A stretch of DNA of 64,000 nucleotides from HLUCCA09 sp965277275 (GCA_965277275.1 CBDICG010000001.1:496001-560000), one strand, 5' to 3'. Positions 25,703 to 34,865 are shown, counted from the first letter of the stretch. Notes: generated by a model from the letters alone, not told the origin. Program-made: numbers and translations.

Positions 25703-26881
25703 ATGATACTGACACACGCCATGGCCGCGACGGAGGCACCACCCGTCATGGAAGCCCGGCGCTGGCTCGATGGGGTGAGCTTCAGCGCCGAAGCGCCGCT
25801 GATCAATGTGAGCCAGGCTGCACCGGTGGAGCCGCCACATCCCGACTTGCGCAAGGCAATGGCGGAGACCGTGTTGCACGACGACGCAGCACACCTCTAT
25901 GGCCCAGTGCTCGGCCTGCCCGAACTGCGCGCAGAAGTCGCCACCCAGTTCAGCGCGGCCTACGGCGGCACGATCGCTCCGGAGCAGGTCGCCATCACGG
26001 CGGGATGCAACCAGGCCTTTGCCGCGACGCTGGCGACACTCGCCGGCCCTGGGGATGAAGTTCTTCTGCCAACACCATGGTATTTCAATCATAAGATGTG
26101 GTTGGACATGACCGGGGCGTGCGCTGTCCCGATCCCGCCGGGCCCTGGTCTGATCCCACGGGTCGAAGACGCCGCTCCGCTCATCACGGACAGGACCCGC
26201 GCGATTGTCCTTGTCACCCCCAACAATCCTGCAGGGGTCGAGTACCCCGCAAGCGCCGTCGCCGCTTTCATGGAACTGGCGCGTGCCCATGGCATCGCTC
26301 TGATCATCGACGAGACCTATCGTGATTTCGACGCGCGCAGCGGGGCGCCGCACGACGCCTTCGCCGATGCGCAGTGGGACGACACCGTGATCCAGCTCTA
26401 TTCCTTCTCAAAGGCTTACCGGCTGACCGGCCACCGGGTGGGCGCGGCGGTTGCATCGCCGTCCCGTCTCGCGCAGATGGAGAAGTTTCTCGATACGGTC
26501 GCGATCTGTCCGCCCCAGATCGGCCAGCGCGCCGCGCTATGGGGCATGCAGCATCTGCGGCAGTGGCTCGCCGGGGAGCGGGACGAGATCCTGGATCGGC
26601 GCGCGGCGATCACAGAGGGTTTTCAGAGCCTTGCTGCGCAGGGCTGGGCGCTCGAAGGATGCGGCGCCTATTTCGCCTATGTCCGACACCCGTTCGACGA
26701 AGCCTCCGATGCGCTGGCGCGGCGCATGGTGCGTGACGTTGGTGTCCTGTGTCTGCCGGGCACGATGTTCATGCCCGAGGGCGACGGACGCCAGCACCTG
26801 CGTATCGCCTTTGCCAATGTCGATCGCGATGGGATAGGGCGCCTGATCGCGCGCCTTTCCGCGCTCGTACCGGCCCCGTAG
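25703..26881 (+). CDS. Class I/II PLP-dependent aminotransferase
   Basis: Fold-type I aminotransferase of 392 aa, cytosolic. The PLP lysine is in SFSKAYRLTGHRVG (about 234-247); TPNNPAGV, IIDETYRDF and TAGCNQAF are the other cofactor contacts. It belongs to the aspartate-aminotransferase-like branch, but the amino donor and acceptor cannot be assigned. GGGAGCGAGG precedes the ATG. It is divergent from ligA and 106 bp upstream of the ppiD-like gene on the same strand. Nothing nearby fixes a pathway, although trpE two genes on makes an aromatic role conceivable. Confidence 0.88.
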   Translation: MILTHAMAATEAPPVMEARRWLDGVSFSAEAPLINVSQAAPVEPPHPDLRKAMAETVLHDDAAHLYGPVLGLPELRAEVATQFSAAYGGTIAPEQVAITAGCNQAFAATLATLAGPGDEVLLPTPWYFNHKMWLDMTGACAVPIPPGPGLIPRVEDAAPLITDRTRAIVLVTPNNPAGVEYPASAVAAFMELARAHGIALIIDETYRDFDARSGAPHDAFADAQWDDTVIQLYSFSKAYRLTGHRVGAAVASPSRLAQMEKFLDTVAICPPQIGQRAALWGMQHLRQWLAGERDEILDRRAAITEGFQSLAAQGWALEGCGAYFAYVRHPFDEASDALARRMVRDVGVLCLPGTMFMPEGDGRQHLRIAFANVDRDGIGRLIARLSALVPAP

Positions 26882-26987
26882 TGCCTTGCCCGCGCGGCTG
26901 TGACCGGCGGTATCTTGCCCCGGTGCGACCACGCGCATACACACACGCCGAAACGCGACGAACAAAACGCAAGCGGCGGGAGATCTC

Positions 26988-28838
26988 ATGGCGGAGAGCA
27001 TTGGCAAGAAGACCGGAAAAGTGGTCGTCTGGATCCTGCTCGCACTGTTGATCGTCGGCCTCGCCGGCTTTGGCATCGGCAGCTTCGGCGGCAGTGCCAG
27101 CACCGTCGGTCGCGTTGGCGATCGCACGATCACGGCGCAGGATTACTTCCGCGCACTCGATCAGGCGTTGCGCGCGGAACGCGCGGCGCGCGGCGCACCC
27201 ATCAGCCGAGGCGAGGCAGAAGCGTCCGGCCTCCTCCAGTCCGTCCAGTTGCAGCTCGCAGCCGAGGCCGCGCTCGACGGCGAAGCGGCGGCCCTCGGGG
27301 TCTCTGTCGGGGATGCCGCGGTTGGAGAACAGATCCTCGCGCAACCCGCCTTCGTCGGACCGACCGGCGAGTTCGACCGCCAGTCCTACGAGTTCGCGCT
27401 GCGCCAAAACGGCTGGACGGTGCCCGCGTTCGAGCAAGACGTCCGCGAAGAGACGGCGCGCTCGATCCTGCAGGGCGCCGTTGCAGGCGGCGCCGCCGCC
27501 CCGGACACGATCGTCGACACTCTGGTGAACTTCTTTGGGGAAACCCGCAGTTTCACATGGCGCACCCTTGGCGCGGGCGATCTGGCAGAAGCTCTCCCTG
27601 CCCCGACCGACGCCGATCTGCGGCAGCAATACGAGGCAACGCCCGAGGCCTACACCTTGCCCGAGGCAAAGCGCATCACTTACGTTCTGCTCAATCCCGA
27701 GGATCTGGCGGACGGTATGGACCCCGAGCAATCAGCGTTGGAGGCCCGGTATCAGGAGCGGATCGACGACTTCGTGCAGCCTGAGCGCCGCCTCGTCGAG
27801 CGGCTCGTCTTCGAGAATGACGACGCCGCGAAAGAGGCGGCCGACGCGATCGCGGCAGGAACCCTGAGCTTTGCCGAGGCCGTCGCTGCGCGCGACCTTA
27901 CCTTGAGCGACATCGACATGGGCGACGTGGCTCGGGACGACCTCGGCGAAGCGGCAGACGAGGTGTTCGCCCTCACGGAGCCGGGTGTCGCCGGGCCTCT
28001 GCCCTCACCGTTCGGCCCTTCGCTCTATCGCGTGAACGCGATCCTTGATGCGCGCAACATGCCGCTCGAAGAGGTCCGCGACATCCTTGCGGACGAGCTC
28101 AACATCGAGCGTGCCCGTCGCCTTGCGGACGATCTGCGCGAAGACTTCGACGATCGCCTCGCGGCAGGTGCTACGCTGGAGGATCTTGCCGCGGAAACGG
28201 AGATGGAGCTCTCCCGGGTCGACTACTATCCCGGGATTGATGCAGAGATCGCCGGCTACGAAGTGTTTCGAGAAACCGCCAACGCGGTGGAGCTGTCCGA
28301 TTTCCCGCAGATCGACGTGCTGGGTGATGGGAGCCTTTTTGCCCTGCGTCTTGATGAGGTCGTGCCCCCCACGCTTCAGCCGATGGACGAGATCCGCGCC
28401 ACGCTGACCGAAGACTGGCGTGCCGCAGAGACCGTGCGCCGCCTGCGCGCGCAGGCCGAAGAGATCACCGGCGATCTAGCCGCGGGAGGCACGCTCGAGA
28501 GCAGCGGCGCGGTCCAGACGGCCGAAGAGGTTGGCCGTGACGCCTTCCTCGACGGCGTTCCCACCGAGTTGACGGCCCAGGCTTTTGAGCTCGAAGAGGG
28601 TGAGCACGCGCTGGTAGAGGGTGATGGCGCGCTCTCGATCCTCGTTCTCGACACGATCCACCTGCCTGATCCTGACGATCCCGAAACGGCCCCGCTGCGC
28701 GATGCCGTTACCGCACAGATCGGCCAGGGCATCGCCTCGGATGTGCTGCGCTACTACCAACAGGCGCTGATCAACCGCGAAGGCCTCGAATTCGAGCCTG
28801 CGGGTCTGAATGCCATCCACACACAGGTCTTCAACTAG
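26988..28838 (+). CDS. PpiD/SurA-type periplasmic peptidyl-prolyl isomerase
   Basis: Membrane-anchored periplasmic chaperone that helps newly translocated proteins fold. The 616-aa product has one N-terminal membrane segment (about 12-32, VVVWILLALLIVGLAGFGIG), a SurA_N-type helical region starting VGRVGDRTITAQDYFRAL, and a parvulin-like PPIC region around 230-360 (LPEAKRITYVLL ... ALTEPGVAGPLPSPFGPSLYRV). The PPIC core is weakly conserved, as is common for PpiD. The trpE start lies one base after the stop, so trpE is translationally linked to this gene. Confidence 0.88.
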   Translation: MAESIGKKTGKVVVWILLALLIVGLAGFGIGSFGGSASTVGRVGDRTITAQDYFRALDQALRAERAARGAPISRGEAEASGLLQSVQLQLAAEAALDGEAAALGVSVGDAAVGEQILAQPAFVGPTGEFDRQSYEFALRQNGWTVPAFEQDVREETARSILQGAVAGGAAAPDTIVDTLVNFFGETRSFTWRTLGAGDLAEALPAPTDADLRQQYEATPEAYTLPEAKRITYVLLNPEDLADGMDPEQSALEARYQERIDDFVQPERRLVERLVFENDDAAKEAADAIAAGTLSFAEAVAARDLTLSDIDMGDVARDDLGEAADEVFALTEPGVAGPLPSPFGPSLYRVNAILDARNMPLEEVRDILADELNIERARRLADDLREDFDDRLAAGATLEDLAAETEMELSRVDYYPGIDAEIAGYEVFRETANAVELSDFPQIDVLGDGSLFALRLDEVVPPTLQPMDEIRATLTEDWRAAETVRRLRAQAEEITGDLAAGGTLESSGAVQTAEEVGRDAFLDGVPTELTAQAFELEEGEHALVEGDGALSILVLDTIHLPDPDDPETAPLRDAVTAQIGQGIASDVLRYYQQALINREGLEFEPAGLNAIHTQVFN

Positions 28839-28839
28839 C

Positions 28840-30354
28840 ATGGTCTCGCTGGCTCCGTCGTTTCAGGCGTTCGAGGAAGGCTGGAACGCCGGTCGCAACC
28901 AGATCGTCTACGCACGCCTGGCCGCCGATCTCGACACGCCCGTGTCCCTTATGATGAAGCTCGCGGGCGCTCGGTCGGACAGCTTCATGCTCGAATCCGT
29001 CACCGGCGGCGAAGTCCGCGGGCGCTATTCGATCGTCGGATTGAAGCCCGATCTCATCTGGCGGTGCAATGGCACCCAGGCGCAACTCAACCGCGAAGCG
29101 CGCTACGACGGTGCCGCGTTTACGCCAGAGGATCTGCCGCCGCTCGAGAGCCTGCGCCGCCTGCTGGCCGAAAGCCGCATCGAGCTGCCTGCCGATCTGC
29201 CGTCCGCCGCCTCCGGCCTCTTCGGCTATCTCGGCTATGACATGGTGCGCCTTGTCGAGCACCTGCCGGGCATCAACCCCGACCCGCTCGGCCTGCCGGA
29301 CGCCGTGCTGATCCGCCCGTCAGTCGTGGCTGTGCTGGACGGCGTCAAGGGAGAGGTGATCATTGTCGCCCCGGCCTATGCCACCTCCGGCGTGCCCGCG
29401 AAGGCCGCCTTTGCGCAGGCGGCCGAGCGGGTGGCCGACGCGGTGCGCGATGTCGAAGGGACGGTGCCCGGCGAACAGCGCTCCCTCGGCGAGGCCGCAC
29501 CCGTGGGCACGCCAGTGTCGAACTTCACCAAGCCCGCCTACCTCGCCGCGGTGGAGCGCGCCAAGGATTACATCCGGGCGGGCGATATCTTTCAGGTCGT
29601 GCCGTCGCAGCGGTGGGCGTCGAACTTCCGGCTGCCGCCCTTCTCGCTCTATCGCAGCTTGCGGCGCACGAACCCGTCACCGTTCATGTTCTTCTTCAAC
29701 TTCGGAGGGTTCCAGGTGATCGGGGCGAGCCCCGAGATCCTCGTGCGGGTGCGCGAGGGCGAGGTAACGATCCGACCCATTGCGGGCACCCGTCCCCGAG
29801 GCGCTACCGAGGAAGAGGATCGCGCGCTTGAGGCCGATCTGCTGGCCGATGAAAAGGAGATGGCCGAGCATCTGATGCTGCTCGACCTTGGGCGCAACGA
29901 CGTTGGCCGGGTCGCCAAGATCGGCACCGTGCGCCCGACGGAAGAGTTCGTCATTGAGCGCTATTCGCATGTGATGCACATCGTCTCGAACGTTGTCGGA
30001 GACCTGTCCGACGAGCATGACGCGCTTTCTGCCCTTTTGGCCGGTCTCCCCGCTGGTACCGTCTCCGGCGCGCCGAAGGTGCGCGCGATGGAGATCATCG
30101 ACGAGCTCGAGCCCGAAAAGCGCGGCGTCTATGGCGGGGCTGTCGGGTATTTCTCTGCCGACGGCGACATGGACATGTGCATCGCTTTGCGCACCGCCGT
30201 GCTGAAGGACGAAACCCTCTATGTTCAGGCCGGCGGCGGCGTCGTCTTTGACAGCGTGCCGGACGCCGAGTGGCAGGAGACAGTCAACAAGGCGCGCGCG
30301 CTCCAGACCGCCGCGAAGGATGCCGGTCGGTTCGTGCAGCGCGGCAATGGCTAG
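28840..30354 (+). CDS. trpE: Anthranilate synthase component I
   Basis: Makes anthranilate from chorismate with ammonia supplied by TrpG, the first step of tryptophan synthesis. The 504-aa product shows GRYSIVGLKPDL near the N-terminus, the chorismate-binding core IRAGDIFQVVPSQRW, PFMFFFNFGG, IAGTRPRGATEEED, GRNDVGRVA and GTVSGAPKVRAMEIID. All are typical. The ATG at 28840 is one base after the ppiD-like stop. trpG, trpD and trpC are not in the window, so trp genes are split. No Trp-rich leader peptide or attenuator is visible upstream, as the coding genes abut. A hairpin repeat lies 43 bp after the stop. Confidence 0.96.
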   Translation: MVSLAPSFQAFEEGWNAGRNQIVYARLAADLDTPVSLMMKLAGARSDSFMLESVTGGEVRGRYSIVGLKPDLIWRCNGTQAQLNREARYDGAAFTPEDLPPLESLRRLLAESRIELPADLPSAASGLFGYLGYDMVRLVEHLPGINPDPLGLPDAVLIRPSVVAVLDGVKGEVIIVAPAYATSGVPAKAAFAQAAERVADAVRDVEGTVPGEQRSLGEAAPVGTPVSNFTKPAYLAAVERAKDYIRAGDIFQVVPSQRWASNFRLPPFSLYRSLRRTNPSPFMFFFNFGGFQVIGASPEILVRVREGEVTIRPIAGTRPRGATEEEDRALEADLLADEKEMAEHLMLLDLGRNDVGRVAKIGTVRPTEEFVIERYSHVMHIVSNVVGDLSDEHDALSALLAGLPAGTVSGAPKVRAMEIIDELEPEKRGVYGGAVGYFSADGDMDMCIALRTAVLKDETLYVQAGGGVVFDSVPDAEWQETVNKARALQTAAKDAGRFVQRGNG

Positions 30355-30396
30355 CGCGGGGCTCCGCCATCGGCGCGCGGCGCCTGACGCGGTACG

Positions 30397-30427
30397 CCTC
30401 CGGCGGAGGTATTTTTGCCAAGATGAA
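30397..30427 (+). repeat. Hairpin plus TATTT-N4-CCAAGATGAA intergenic repeat, copy 2
   Basis: CCTCC-GGC-GGAGG runs directly into TATTTTTGCCAAGATGAA. In this copy the T-rich run makes the element a plausible terminator for trpE. It lies 36 bp before the 46-residue membrane protein gene. Confidence 0.75.
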
Positions 30428-30462
30428 GGCGGGAGGCGCCGCCTACGGGGAGCGCGGCGCAG

Positions 30463-30603
30463 ATGACCAACGGAATTGCGATTGCGCTCGGGGGGCTGAT
30501 CGTCGGTGTGATCGTTGCCAACGGTGTGATGGGCTGGGGGCTGGGCGTGTTCCTTGGCAGGCTTCTGGCGGATGCCATCAATTGGCTCGCGTTTTGGCGT
30601 TAG
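30463..30603 (+). CDS. Small hydrophobic membrane protein, 46 aa
   Basis: The frame from ATG 30463 to TAG 30603 encodes 46 residues with codon use like the neighbours and GGGGAG eight bases upstream. Almost the whole chain is hydrophobic and glycine-rich (IALGGLIVGVIVANGVMGWG, then LGVFLGRLLADAINWLAFWR), enough for one or two membrane passes. I do not recognise a family. It lies between trpE, from which it is separated by a hairpin repeat, and gap, 93 bp downstream. The reading frame could be chance, but start signal, composition and clean stop argue for a real gene. Confidence 0.6.
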   Translation: MTNGIAIALGGLIVGVIVANGVMGWGLGVFLGRLLADAINWLAFWR

Positions 30604-30696
30604 GCCGCAGGCGGAACGGTTGACCTTCGCCGCGGGAGGGGTTTTGTGTCTCGCAGCAGGCCCCGGATGGGGCAGAGCGAGTTCGGGAGAAGCACT

Positions 30697-31698
30697 ATGG
30701 CGGTAAAGGTAGCAATCAACGGATTTGGCCGGATCGGGCGGAACATTTTGCGCGCCCTGATCGAAAACGGCCGGACGGATGTCGAAGTTGTTGCGATCAA
30801 CGATCTCGGCCCTGTCGAGACCAATGCGCATCTGATCCGCTACGATTCCATTCATGGGCGGTTTCCGGGCGAGGTGACGACAACGGAGAGCTCGATCGAC
30901 GTTGGACGCGGCCCGATCGAGGTGACGGCTTTGCGGGATCCCAGGGAGCTGCCTTGGGCGGATGTCGACATCGTGCTCGAGTGCACGGGGATTTTCACCG
31001 CCAAGGAGAAGGCGCTTGTCCATCTCGAGAACGGGTCAAGCCGTGTTCTTGTGTCGGCCCCTTCGGCCGGAGCGGACAAGACGATCGTTTATGGTGTCAA
31101 TGACAGCGTGCTCACGGCAGAGGACATCGTGGTGTCCAACGCGTCCTGCACCACCAATTGCCTTGCGCCGGTTGCGCATGTGATCCAGCAGAAGATCGGG
31201 ATTGCGCGCGGCTTCATGACAACGATCCACTCCTACACCGGCGACCAGCCGACGCTCGACACGATGCACAAGGATCTCTATCGCGCCCGCGCAGCTGCGA
31301 TGAGCATGATCCCGACCTCGACCGGGGCAGCCAAGGCGGTGGGGCTCGTGCTACCCGAACTGGCGGGCAAGCTTGACGGTGTCGCCATTCGGGTGCCGAC
31401 ACCCAATGTTTCCGTTGTCGATCTCACTTTTGAAGCCGCACGTGAAACGAGCGTCGAGGAGATCAACGCCGCGATCCACGAGGCCGCCGAGGGCCCGTTG
31501 AAAGGGGTTCTTGGCGTGACCGACGACAAGCTTGTGTCGATGGATTTCAACCACGATCCGCATTCGTCGATCTTTGCGACGGACCAGACCAAGGTCATGG
31601 AGGGCACCATGTGCCGGATCCTGACGTGGTACGATAACGAGTGGGGCTTCTCGAACCGGATGCTCGACACGTCGGTGGCGATGGGCAAGCTGATCTGA
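30697..31698 (+). CDS. gap: Glyceraldehyde-3-phosphate dehydrogenase, type I
   Basis: Glycolytic and gluconeogenic enzyme that oxidises glyceraldehyde-3-phosphate with NAD or NADP. The 333-aa product starts AVKVAINGFGRIGRN, has the catalytic cysteine C151 in SNASCTTNCLAP, and ends WYDNEWGFSNRMLD. The residue after the second Rossmann strand is N35-D36 (VAINDLG), the form seen in NAD-using enzymes. Other gap copies often exist in this group, so its pathway direction is uncertain. A GGGAGA site precedes the ATG at 30697; the longer frame from 30646 was rejected. Confidence 0.95.
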   Translation: MAVKVAINGFGRIGRNILRALIENGRTDVEVVAINDLGPVETNAHLIRYDSIHGRFPGEVTTTESSIDVGRGPIEVTALRDPRELPWADVDIVLECTGIFTAKEKALVHLENGSSRVLVSAPSAGADKTIVYGVNDSVLTAEDIVVSNASCTTNCLAPVAHVIQQKIGIARGFMTTIHSYTGDQPTLDTMHKDLYRARAAAMSMIPTSTGAAKAVGLVLPELAGKLDGVAIRVPTPNVSVVDLTFEAARETSVEEINAAIHEAAEGPLKGVLGVTDDKLVSMDFNHDPHSSIFATDQTKVMEGTMCRILTWYDNEWGFSNRMLDTSVAMGKLI

Positions 31699-32045
31699 CA
31701 GTCACCCCAAGGTGAGCCTGAAGCCCGGGATCGGCCGGGTCGGCTGTGCCGATGCCGGTTGCGGACACGGACGGGAGTGCGTGGAAACGCTCTCTCGGCC
31801 CTCGGCGGGTCGCCTTTGCGGTTGTTTTGGAGCGATCGCTGGCTGTGGCGGCGTCGTGTTGGAGCGATGCATAGATGATGCACGCCCGGACTAAGAGGTG
31901 CCCGGATCGGTCCGAGGCTGTCTTCTACGTTTGACAATGATTGTGCTGGTGGGCGCGGTCGCGGGGAGCGCCTAAAGCCGATGCGTAGGCGCGAGTTGAC
32001 CGAGCGGCAGCGTGATCTGCGCTAGAAACGGAAAGCTACGGAAAC
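31699..32045. other. Gene-free stretch between gap and coaD
   Basis: No convincing gene is present. TTGGAGCGAT occurs twice (31827-31836 and 31859-31868), 32 bp apart; the second is followed by GCATA and an inverted TGCAT-AGATG-ATGCA. A related TTGGAGCG-TGCATA stands at 34890-34903 after mmsA. Their meaning is unknown. Confidence 0.4.
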
Positions 32046-32095
32046 GCAAAAGTCTTTTATCAAGACTTTTGCAAGTCTCTTGTTTCAAGAGACTT
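32046..32095 (-). terminator. Tandem palindromes at the coaD 3' end
   Basis: Two adjoining perfect hairpins overlap the end of coaD. The outer one pairs GCAAAAGTCTT with AAGACTTTTGC (11 bp, 5-base loop that contains part of the coaD stop); the inner one pairs AAGTCTCTT with AAGAGACTT (9 bp, 5-base loop) within the last codons. They share related sequences and probably end coaD transcription. Confidence 0.65.
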
Positions 32096-32596
32096 TTTGC
32101 GCTCCCGATCAAGCTGCGCAAGCATTGCCAAGCGGACGTCGGGCGTCACGAAACGTGAGATGTCGCCGTTCAGGCGTGCGATCTCTTTCACGAGTTTCGA
32201 CGCGATCGCCTGGTACTCCGCTTCCGCCATCAAGAAGACCGTCTCGATACTCTGGTCGAGTTGGCGGTTCATCCCCACCATCTGGAACTCATACTCGAAA
32301 TCTGCGACCGCCCGCAGTCCGCGCACGATGATACCGGCGCCCACGTCGCGAGCGCAGTCGATCAACAGGTTCTCGAACGGGTGCACCACGATTTCACATG
32401 GGGTTGTGAGCGCAATCTTGCGCACCTCGTCCTCGATCATCGCCACGCGCTCTTCGAGGGTGAAGAGAGGCCCCTTGTCCCGATTGACCGCAACCCCGAT
32501 GACAAGCCTGTCCACCAGGACGGTGGCCCGGCGGATGATATCGAGATGGCCGAGCGTGACGGGATCGAATGTCCCCGGATAGAGGCCGATACGCAT
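32060..32596 (-). CDS. coaD: Phosphopantetheine adenylyltransferase
   Basis: Adenylates 4'-phosphopantetheine to dephospho-CoA, the penultimate step of CoA synthesis. The 178-aa product begins MRIGLYPGTFDPVTLGHLDI, carrying the T/HxGH nucleotide-binding motif, and has IVRGLRAVADFEYEFQM and the LNGDISRFVTPDV region near the C-terminus. AGGGGAC precedes the ATG at 32596; a start ten codons earlier is less likely. The C-terminal codons lie inside a palindrome that also acts as the likely terminator, so the last residues (KKSLETRDLQKS) may be shaped by that signal. Confidence 0.95.
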   Translation of the reverse strand: MRIGLYPGTFDPVTLGHLDIIRRATVLVDRLVIGVAVNRDKGPLFTLEERVAMIEDEVRKIALTTPCEIVVHPFENLLIDCARDVGAGIIVRGLRAVADFEYEFQMVGMNRQLDQSIETVFLMAEAEYQAIASKLVKEIARLNGDISRFVTPDVRLAMLAQLDRERKKSLETRDLQKS

Positions 32597-32737
32597 GGGC
32601 GTCCCCTGTTGTGCGCGTTGGGTCATGCTGGGAGCAGGTCACATGGCAGGGCCACGGCATGCAAGGTGCTCTGGCTCCTCAGGAGCGACCCGTTGCGATC
32701 AGGACCCATGTCAGCGCTGACGGACAAGACACGAGGG

Positions 32738-33172
32738 CTAGAAGCCCATGATCATCCCTTCGAGGGCATCCTTTTCCATCGCAAGCTCTTCGAGCCGGTA
32801 TTTGACGACATCGCCGAGTGTGATCAGGCCGACCATCGTCGTGCCATCCACCACCGGCATGTGGCGGAACCGCCCGTTGGTCATCGTGGCGAGTACATCC
32901 ACGGCCTTGTCCGTGCGCTGGCAGGTGACAACGTTGCGCGTCATGACCTTTTCGACGGGTTCGGTCAGAACCCCTCCGCCGCGGCGGCCCACCTCGCGGA
33001 CGATATCGCGTTCCGACAGGATGCCAATCGCTTCTATCCCGTCGCTCGACACGACGAGCGAGCCGAATTTCCGCTCCGCGAGGACTTTGCCGGCATCCTG
33101 CAGGGTTGCCGTCGGCGCAATGGTTTCGACCGCATTGCTGCCTTTCGACTTAAGGATCTTCGCAACGGTCAT
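32738..33172 (-). CDS. CBS-domain protein
   Basis: A stand-alone pair of CBS domains (144 aa). CBS pairs bind adenine nucleotides and act as energy or redox sensors of a partner protein. The first repeat spans about 14-66 (TIAPTATLQDAGKVLAERKFG ... GILSERDIVRE), the second about 76-130 (VMTRNVVTCQRTDKAVDVL ... VGLITLGDVVKYRLEE). Both contain the typical SERD/T-L-G-D-V acid near the end. It lies divergent from mmsA (169 bp) and upstream of coaD on the same strand. The partner is not evident. Confidence 0.9.
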   Translation of the reverse strand: MTVAKILKSKGSNAVETIAPTATLQDAGKVLAERKFGSLVVSSDGIEAIGILSERDIVREVGRRGGGVLTEPVEKVMTRNVVTCQRTDKAVDVLATMTNGRFRHMPVVDGTTMVGLITLGDVVKYRLEELAMEKDALEGMIMGF

Positions 33173-33340
33173 CTAGCCTCTCCTCGTGTCGTTCATGGTG
33201 TAAACGAAGGGTCGCGGCAGCAGTATGTCCCTGTCAACACATTCCGACATCATTCCGACGCGGCCCCGCGTCGCAAATGGTGCCTTTCGAGCGCCAGAGG
33301 CCTTCGCTATAGAGCGGCAAACGCATGCTGGGAGGACACC

Positions 33341-34840
33341 ATGGAAGACCTGGGACATTACATCGACGGCGCACACACGCCCGGCACATCGGGCCGGACT
33401 GCCGACGTGTTCAACCCGGCGACGGGAGAGGTCCAGGCCAAGGTCGCCCTCGCATCCAAGGCCGAGCTCGACGACGTGGTTGCGCGTGCGGCCGCTGCCC
33501 AGCCTGCCTGGGGCGCCACCAACCCGCAGCGCCGGGCCCGTGTCATGATGGAGTTCGTCCGTCTTTTGAACAGGGATATGGACAAGCTGGCCGAGGCCCT
33601 CAGCCGAGAGCACGGCAAGACCGTGCCCGACGCAAAGGGCGACATTCAGCGCGGCCTCGAGGTCGTCGAGTTCTGCATCGGTGCACCGCATCTGCTGAAG
33701 GGCGAGTTCACCGATAGCGCCGGCCCGGGGATCGACATGTACTCCATGCGCCAGCCCCTCGGCGTCGTTGCAGGGATCACGCCCTTCAATTTCCCCGCGA
33801 TGATCCCGATGTGGAAGTTTGCCCCGGCCATCGCGTGCGGAAACGCCTTCATTCTCAAGCCCTCGGAGCGCGATCCCTCGGTGCCGCTGATGCTGGCGGA
33901 GCTGATGTCGGAGGCCGGCCTTCCAGCTGGCATTCTTCAGGTCGTGAACGGCGACAAGGAATCCGTCGACGCGATCCTCGACAATGAAACGATCCAGGCC
34001 ATCGGCTTTGTCGGCTCCACCCCGATCGCGGAATACATCTACGCCCGCGGATGTGCCAACGGCAAACGCGTCCAGTGTTTCGGCGGTGCGAAGAACCACA
34101 TGATCGTCATGCCCGATGCCGATATGGATCAGGCGGCCGACGCGCTCGTCGGTGCAGGCTACGGCGCTGCGGGGGAACGCTGCATGGCGATTTCCGTTGC
34201 GGTTCCGGTTGGCGACGAAACAGCGGATCGCCTGATCGACAAGCTCATCCCGCGGATCGAGAAGCTCAAGGTCGGCCCCTACACCGCTGGGGCGGACGTG
34301 GATTATGGTCCGCTCGTCACGGGCGCGGCGAAGGAGCGGGTCCTCGGCCTTGTGAATTCGGGCGTCGAACAGGGGGCGGAGCTCGTGGTCGATGGGCGGA
34401 ACTTCGCGCTCCAGGGCTATGAAGACGGCTTTTTTGTCGGCCCGCATCTCTTCGACAAGGTCACCACCGACATGGACATCTACCGGCAGGAGATCTTCGG
34501 CCCGGTTCTGTCGACGGTCCGCGCAAAGACTTACGAAGAGGCCCTCGGCCATGCGATGGACCACGAATACGGCAACGGCACCGCCATCTTCACCCGTGAC
34601 GGGGACACCGCGCGGGATTTCGCCAGCCGGATCAACATCGGCATGGTCGGGGTCAACGTGCCGATCCCCGTGCCGCTTGCGTACCACACGTTTGGCGGTT
34701 GGAAGAAGTCTGGCTTCGGCGACCTGAACCAGCATGGACCGGACGCCTTCCGCTTCTACACACGTACCAAGACCGTCACGGCGCGCTGGCCTTCCGGCCT
34801 GAAGGAAGGCGGCGAGTTCCACTTCAAACAGATGGACTGA
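33341..34840 (+). CDS. mmsA: Methylmalonate-semialdehyde dehydrogenase (CoA-acylating)
   Basis: Converts methylmalonate semialdehyde plus CoA and NAD to propionyl-CoA, the last step of valine degradation; it also handles malonate semialdehyde. The 499-aa product starts LGHYIDGAHTPGTSGR with FNPATGEV; the catalytic cysteine is in GERCMAISVAV; ITPFNFPAMIPMWKFAPAI and FGGAKNHMIVMPDAD are CoA-acylating ALDH signatures. GGAGGA precedes the ATG at 33341; a frame extending to 32261 through the CBS gene was rejected. mmsB and two partners lie 4.3-7.4 kb downstream, separated by four unrelated genes. Confidence 0.95.
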   Translation: MEDLGHYIDGAHTPGTSGRTADVFNPATGEVQAKVALASKAELDDVVARAAAAQPAWGATNPQRRARVMMEFVRLLNRDMDKLAEALSREHGKTVPDAKGDIQRGLEVVEFCIGAPHLLKGEFTDSAGPGIDMYSMRQPLGVVAGITPFNFPAMIPMWKFAPAIACGNAFILKPSERDPSVPLMLAELMSEAGLPAGILQVVNGDKESVDAILDNETIQAIGFVGSTPIAEYIYARGCANGKRVQCFGGAKNHMIVMPDADMDQAADALVGAGYGAAGERCMAISVAVPVGDETADRLIDKLIPRIEKLKVGPYTAGADVDYGPLVTGAAKERVLGLVNSGVEQGAELVVDGRNFALQGYEDGFFVGPHLFDKVTTDMDIYRQEIFGPVLSTVRAKTYEEALGHAMDHEYGNGTAIFTRDGDTARDFASRINIGMVGVNVPIPVPLAYHTFGGWKKSGFGDLNQHGPDAFRFYTRTKTVTARWPSGLKEGGEFHFKQMD

Positions 34841-34846
34841 AAAGCG

Positions 34847-34865
34847 CAGGGCGCCTCGCGCCCTG
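34847..34865 (+). terminator. Hairpin after mmsA
   Basis: CAGGGCGC-CTC-GCGCCCTG, a perfect 8-bp stem with a 3-base loop, begins six bases after the mmsA stop. There is no T tract, so it may be a weak terminator or a 3' stabiliser. Confidence 0.55.

Noticed and set aside
32261..33340. N-terminal extension of mmsA back over the CBS and coaD genes
   Set aside because: It lies antisense to two real genes, and a GGAGGA site marks the ATG at 33341.
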